A stretch of 64,000 nt of DNA from the NCBI RefSeq assembly GCF_014529535.1, contig NW_023503409.1, positions 7,068,390-7,132,389 of the forward strand. Direction: 5' to 3'. Of the stretch, positions 58,861-64,000 are shown one piece after another. The stretch is from Bradysia coprophila (Eukaryota > Arthropoda > Insecta > Diptera > Sciaridae). The position numbers were made by a program, and so were the translations under genes. A model generated the notes under the pieces. That model worked only from the letters and a program-made list of their open reading frames with translations, had not been told where the DNA came from and searched no databases. Positions within the stretch are counted from its first letter, which is position 1. Each line of letters begins with the position of its first letter.

Positions 58861-59168
58861 TTAGAATTGAAAGTCTTCAGTGAACACTGTTATAACTGAA
58901 ATTATGTGATTCCAGAAACGAAATAAAAATTGCTGAAATGGATAGAAAATGGATACATGATTATGGAAGTTTGTCGACCGGGACTATTTAATATCAGTCC
59001 CTTAAGTTACTTGAAAAGTGTTGCTAGCATGGCTAGACTTCTTCTTTTAAAGGGTTGTTGCAGCTTCTATATCTAACAAATGTTTCATCGGCAAACGAGA
59101 CATTTTATTAACAATATTTTTTACAATTTAAGAACTTTTCGATGGCACATTCTCAGCTGTTTGTTCTA

Positions 59169-59700
59169 TTAATTGTTTTCTTTCTCCCCCACCGTTCCTT
59201 CTCCAGCATCGCCTCCTTCTCCAGCATCGTCTCCGTTTATGTCCGTTTGTTGGTTTTTCTGCTGGAATTCGATGCAGCGAGCCAAATGGTCTTTAAATGT
59301 CCGGGTGTTATTCTTGTTAAGACTGCTCCGGACTACCATCCTGCAGTTGTTGCAAACATACGTTCCGTTGAAGTCCATATCCTTAACGACGACTTTCCGA
59401 AGCTCAGTTACGTGTGTGAAGTGTCGCCGTGACGGATAGGCGACATCTTCGTAAATTAAATCTTCGCTCTCTCCATTAACCATCAATTGCATTTCTCGTT
59501 TCGGGCTCTTCGCAAATAAAAGATAAAACATAATAACTAAAACTGAAAGATAATTTGAGTAGAAGGCAATTCTTACTATGGCCCTGGATGGTTTCTGGGG
59601 TATAGCTAATGTTGCAACAGGCGTTTGTAAACGGTTGGTTGATGGTTCCGGAGCAGTCAATGAAACACCAGGCTCCGTTGCCGACTCAGTCGATGATACC
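59169..59700 (-). CDS. BED-like zinc-finger protein, 5' end not found
   Basis: Two exons on the minus strand, 59577 to about 59700 and 59169-59507, joined by a 69-bp GT-AG intron in phase 0. The second exon carries YVCNNC...RTFKDHLARC, a CxxC...HxxxC finger of BED type, then a Gln-rich and acidic Gly-rich tail (NGDDAGEGGDAGEG) ending GEKENN. BED fingers bind DNA and often derive from hAT transposases. No ATG precedes the first exon in frame before a stop, so an upstream exon is missing or the gene is a relic. Downstream of the finger there is no transposase core. Function unknown. Confidence 0.42.
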
Positions 59701-61143
59701 CCGTCAGTCGCTCAGTGCTGTGAGTCGCGTCAACAATCGTAATTGTTCAAAAAGATAGGAAATGAGGTGCTTTACAAATAACTAGTTCATCGGAATATAT
59801 TCTTAGGTCTGTTACTTACTTTGTTACTTCATCAGTAAGTTTGATATAAAATCACGGATTGATAACAGTGCTAGTAGTCTGCTTATCAAGAGTTAAAATT
59901 CAAATTTTCATAAAAACCGGATTATGATAGTGTAAAATGGTATCCCAAATCACAGTTTGACAAAGTACATCCGACCTCGGACCTTTTACTCCATCTTAAT
60001 TAGGAATTGTGCAGTCGACAATTTTTTTTCCTTCATATTTTGCAAACTCTACCAATACAGGATACGCTTCGGATAGGTAAATTTCACACGAGAAGTACCA
60101 TTTCCATCTTTTGACACCTTGTAAATCGCGTATTTTGAGTGCACAAGATTTTCTCAAAGACGTTTTCTTCGATTTTCAAGTTTTTTCTTAGATTTTCAAT
60201 TTTCTTAAAGTTTAAAGAATTTTTTATTACCAACGAATTTGAGACTTTTCTTCAAAAAGGATTTTCTTTTGAGTGCAGAAAGGACTTTTATGTATATTGC
60301 CACTCGCATTAACTGCGGCATTTGAAAAGGTCCATTTGATCCAGTAATATAAAGTTGCCTTGTCGAAAAGGCAGTTACCAAAGATTGTTGCTCAAAAATA
60401 CACAAGCGAGTTTTCGAGTCTAAAAAAATTGTTAAAGTGGAAGCAAATTGAAATGATCGACTATGAGTGTATCCAGATTTGAAAGCCAGTATAGTCTTAC
60501 ATACCGCCCATTTGAGCTGTCTATGTTGCATTTGTTAGGTTTGTTATCTGTAAACAGTTCCAATGCACACGCATAAGTTCGACTTCGAAGTATAAATGTG
60601 ATTAGGACTTTGACAACTGGCTGAATATCAGTTTATGTTCATAAGTGATACAAAAATTCAAACTACTGTGAAGTGAAATCAAATAAATTCTGTCTAAAAA
60701 CAAGTGAAGTGAAATCAAAATTTATTTATTTGTGGCCAAATACGGAATAAAAAAACAACAGTGAAATCTGTAAATTAGTGTGAAAGAGCTGCGCTCAGCT
60801 GTGAAAAAGGCTCTTCAATAAAAAAATCAACTAAAAAAATGCCACCACAGGTTCGTAGAACACTTTCCTGACAAATTCAAATGCGACGGCCTTTTGTTAT
60901 ATAAATAATGTTGTGTTTTAGGCAAAATTGTGTAATCGATTTGAGCTTTTTTTAAATTTTTTATTTCACCGCAGTTATTCACGTAGAATAATTCACGTTT
61001 TTAATTAACAATTTGAAGGTTTTGAGAAATTGATTTTAAAAAGCAATATTAACATCATTAGCAGCATTAAAATCCCTAGTGATTCATGAAATAGCGGTTT
61101 TTTGTGAATTGAATTACGTGCATAAAAAATTGTTTCGGAAGGA
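59701..61143. other. Intergenic with a repeated segment and a leader-like stretch
   Basis: 60437-60601 repeats 10345-10507. It is followed by TATAAATG, a TCAGTTTATG initiator-like site near 60630 and an A-rich leader. The leader ends at AAAAAAATGCCACCACAG followed by GTTCGT at 60851, which reads like a four-codon first coding exon (MPPQ) with a donor. No continuation was found, so this is only a possible gene start. Confidence 0.35.
60437..60601. repeat. Dispersed repeat, copy 2 (partner at 10345-10507)
   Basis: About 160 bp, direct orientation, around 90% identical by eye to 10345-10507; it includes GTCTTACATACCGCCCATTT and GTAAACAGTTCCAATGCACA. No terminal inverted repeats or target duplications were identified. 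Confidence 0.7.
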
Positions 61144-61867
61144 ATGTGGGATATTTTGGCACAACTCAATTTTTCCCCTTGAGTTGAGATGAATTGAGTT
61201 GAGTTGCGATGAATTGTGTTGAGTTGAGATGAATTGAGTTGGGCTCTATCTCAGCTCAACTCAACTCAATTCGGTCTAATAAAATTCGTTTGTTAAAAAA
61301 AATTACACGGACTATCTATTAGACGATGCGAGAGAAAAAAAATTAACTCCTAAGTGACCGACACCGTTCCGGCGCCCGGCTCGTATTGCGGCCCTCCGCT
61401 TCGCTCCGGGGCAATGGGCCGGATCGCTCGGCGTGTTAAAACGCTATTTACGTACATTGAAAATTCGTAAAAGGATTACTTCCCTATGGTTGGCATAGCG
61501 TTTTAGCACGCCGAGCGATCCGGCCCATTGCCCCGGAGCGAAGCGGAGGGCCGCAATGCGAGCCGGGCGCCAGAACGGTGTCGGTAACTTAGGAGTTAAT
61601 TTTTTTTTTCTAGCATCGTCTAATAGATAGTCCGTGTCATTTTTTTTAATAAACGAATTTTATTAGACCGAATTAGTCGACCAACTCAACACAATTCATC
61701 ACAACTCAACACAATTCATCACAACTCAACTCAATTCATTTGTTGAGTTGAGTTGTGGCAACAAAAGAATTTTACTGAATTGAGTTGAGATAACAAAAGA
61801 TTTCTCAACTCAACTCAATTCATCTCAACTCAAGGGGAAAAATTGAGTTGTGCCAGAATATCCCACA
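61144..61867. mobile_element. Foldback element with GC-rich core hairpin
   Basis: The ends (TGTGGGATATTTTGGCACAA and TTGTGCCAGAATATCCCACA) are inverted, and essentially the whole 724 bp folds on itself. Outer arms are arrays of GAGTTGAGATGAATT-like units; then AAATTCGTTT, GACTATCTATTAGACGATGC; then a GC-rich inner arm of about 100 bp (61342-61446 with 61498-61600, CGGCCCTCCGCTTCGCTCCG and its inverse) around a 50-bp loop. Flanks TTCGGAAGGA (61134-61143) and TTCGAAAGGA (61868-61877) are a probable 10-bp target duplication with one mismatch. No transposase. Arm repeats of this kind are typical of Foldback/Galileo-type elements. Confidence 0.82.
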
Positions 61868-64000
61868 TTCGAAAGGATATCAGTAAGAATATAATTCACT
61901 TTAGTTAGTGATAAATTGACGGTGGTAAATTGAAGATAAAAATTCCTTCTGCAAAAAAAAGTTCGCAAAGAAAATGCAATAATTTCAACAATGTTCTAAG
62001 TGTAAATTAGAAATTACGGGATGTTGCACTAAAATATTAATCTGTGACTCACCATTGTAATAATTGTCGATTGAGATTTCGGGAATAAAGAAATGTGTAG
62101 ATCTTACAACAGCTTGGACTTGAACGATTCATTTCAATCGTCAGTATACTGATTTCTTGGAAAGGTGTGAAGTTGTACACTACACACCCCGCATGATAAT
62201 GTAGTGAATTGAGTTTTTCCAGTACGCTTCTTTGTTCGATAATTGTTTAGTTTTCGAATATTTAAATTTTTAATTTGGTGTGAAATATAAAAAAAAAGTT
62301 TTATGAATTTAAAGTCATTTCACTTTAAAAATTTGTAGCTGTGCAAAACAAATATCTTTATAACTTGATCAAACAAAGACCTCTATAAGTGTTGCGAATT
62401 ATTTATTAGGTCCGCTCGATTTTAATTAGATATCTGGATAACTATGAACAGTGTGACGGCAAATAAAACTTTTATTCCATATCCTTCTTACGTTTTTTAC
62501 CCAACAATTACTTACATTGTGTGTCTTTTGGACGATTGATATTAGGGAATTTCGCGAGTTGTAGTCCAACAACTCGCAAAAATGTTCAAAAATGTATTAA
62601 CTCGAATAGAAAATTTATGAGACTTTGCTTGAGAACACACAGCTCCGAAAGAGTAAAGTCTATCAATTTTCAATCTTACATCAAATTAAGCGTAAACCTC
62701 TTTTCATGTTTGGTAAATATTTTTATTTCCCCGAAAATATACCGCCTGAAACAATTGAATTAAATTTTAACTGGAAAAGTTGCGAAATTAACAATTTTGC
62801 CGAAAACAAATTTGAAATTTGTAAATTATTCGGGTTGCTCAATAGCAGTTATATTATAACATTCATTTATACTGTAATTTGATGTGAAAATCGGTTTCTT
62901 TCATATACATTTTGAAAATGTAAACAATTCTGTATGCCAAGTCCTAAATAATCAAATTATGAATAAAGCAAATAATAAAATCATTCCGATTGAAAGTAAC
63001 AAATTCTCCATTCAATAGAATCCTATATAACTGTTAGCAGACACAATATATCGACTAAATAAAATAAATGAGCTAAGGGATAGGGTAAGAAAAAAAATGT
63101 TGTTGTTATACAAGACAAGAACGAAATCTTTCCAATATAAACCGTGCAGGAACCATATAAATTACTTATGTGAGAGGAACGAATGGAAGAAAAAAAAAAT
63201 ATGCTCAATACGTCACGAGCCTGAAAACGTAAGTATAATTTAGTGACAACGATAACAACTAATCCCATATGACGAAACACAATCGACTGAATCGGTTGAG
63301 TTATACAGTGGATGGGTATTTACGTAAAGGAAGCGCTATACGAAACCCGCTTTGGATCGATTGCAGACGGCTAGACATAACGACCGCGTTACCGCATATA
63401 GTTGAAGTTAATTTTGTTTATTCTCTTTCTCCTTCAATGACTATTTCGCTCCTGGTATGTAACATGTCAGGTAATTATTGTTTGTTTTTCGAAAATTCTT
63501 ACATGGAACTTCATTCAAGGTCGCATAAAATTTATCACTTGAGAGCCAATATTCATGAACAGTTTAATAAAATGCACACACTAAAATGTGACACCACTGC
63601 AACTCGAGCATAAATTTTGTGATTTTTTTTTTTTTGTGAACAGAAACGAGACTTGTGACATCTGAAAATTTTGCTGTTTTATGTACAATGTAACCTGTTG
63701 TTGTAGGAAAATGTTTTGGGCGGCTAATCACTGTCTATCGAGAAAAGTGACAAAAATAAGCGACAATTTACGCATAACGTGATAATAAAATGAATGATTA
63801 AACGAATGAAGTAATAGATTTTGTTCTAAACACTAGGTGATATTTTAAACAAATGAAGATGATAACGTGGCGAAAGTCATTCAAACGTTAACTATTGGAA
63901 AAATGATTTATTATTCAATAAGTAGAAGCATTCCATTAATTCCAGTAATGTGAACATGTATGTGGCCTAATTGTTACAATTTAGAGAACGAATAAACCAA
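61868..64000. other. Terminal region, no gene supported
   Basis: Very AT-rich. ORFs at 62521-62882 and 63269-63613 (114 codons, MTKHNRLNRLSYTVDGY) have no recognised similarity and no splice context. 62.53-62.58 kb (TTTTGGACGATTGATATTAG, AACTCGCAAA) resembles 39.22-39.27 kb. Nothing else can be supported. Confidence 0.45.

Noticed and set aside
62521-62882. Two overlapping ORFs of 80-85 codons
   Set aside because: Low-complexity AT-rich translation; the region resembles a dispersed repeat also seen at 39.2 kb.
63269-63613. 114-codon ORF near the right edge
   Set aside because: Composition does not stand out and no motif or homologue is recognised; AT-rich context makes such lengths possible by chance.

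Overview
This window is AT-rich nuclear DNA from an animal, most likely an insect and probably a nematoceran dipteran. Multi-exon genes have short GT-AG introns (often 50-100 bp). The proteins align end to end with animal orthologues, and the intergenic DNA is packed with short palindromic transposons. I cannot fix the species from sequence alone. No tRNA, rRNA or CRISPR array was seen.

Layout: 1-1350 empty; 1351-4973 (+) SCAI; 4974-11173 gene-poor with palindromic repeats; 11174-17542 a Ty3/gypsy-type LTR retrotransposon fossil (minus strand) carrying a nested tRNA-derived SINE and a nested terminal-inverted-repeat element; 18809-22081 (+) REV1, tail-to-tail with 22181-24216 (-) CWC25; 24.5-27.0 kb a pile of nested foldback elements; 27431-30664 (-) mitochondrial GABA transaminase; 31.2-31.8 kb twin hAT-like MITEs with perfect target duplications; 32317-34975 (+) exocyst EXO70; 35920-36648 (-) an unrecognised 242-aa protein; 37.5-37.9 kb a minisatellite ending in an inverted copy; 38.1 and 40.6 kb two direct copies of a nuclear Ser/Asp-rich gene (one truncated); 42175-43467 (-) a NUDT13-like NAD(P)H pyrophosphatase ending in SKL; 44.5-45.05 kb a 5'-truncated LINE inserted in a decayed duplicate of the TBC1D9 3' end; 46315-48209 (+) a small five-exon coiled-coil gene; 50728-56721 (-) a TBC1D8/9-type RabGAP; 57966-58860 (+) NSE1 of the SMC5/6 complex; 59.17-59.7 kb (-) a partial BED-like zinc-finger gene; 61144-61867 a foldback element with a GC-rich core; the rest shows no gene I can support.

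The genes do not form a pathway. Several act in genome maintenance (REV1 translesion synthesis, SCAI and NSE1 in break repair, possibly the SPIDR-like pair) or membrane traffic (EXO70, TBC1D9), which I regard as chance neighbours. Gene models were built by reading splice sites by eye; for each recognised gene the summed coding length is a multiple of three and the length fits the family. The most interesting parts are the duplicated SPIDR-like gene, the SKL-tailed NUDT13, the small coiled-coil gene, and the transposon stratigraphy that target-site duplications make readable.
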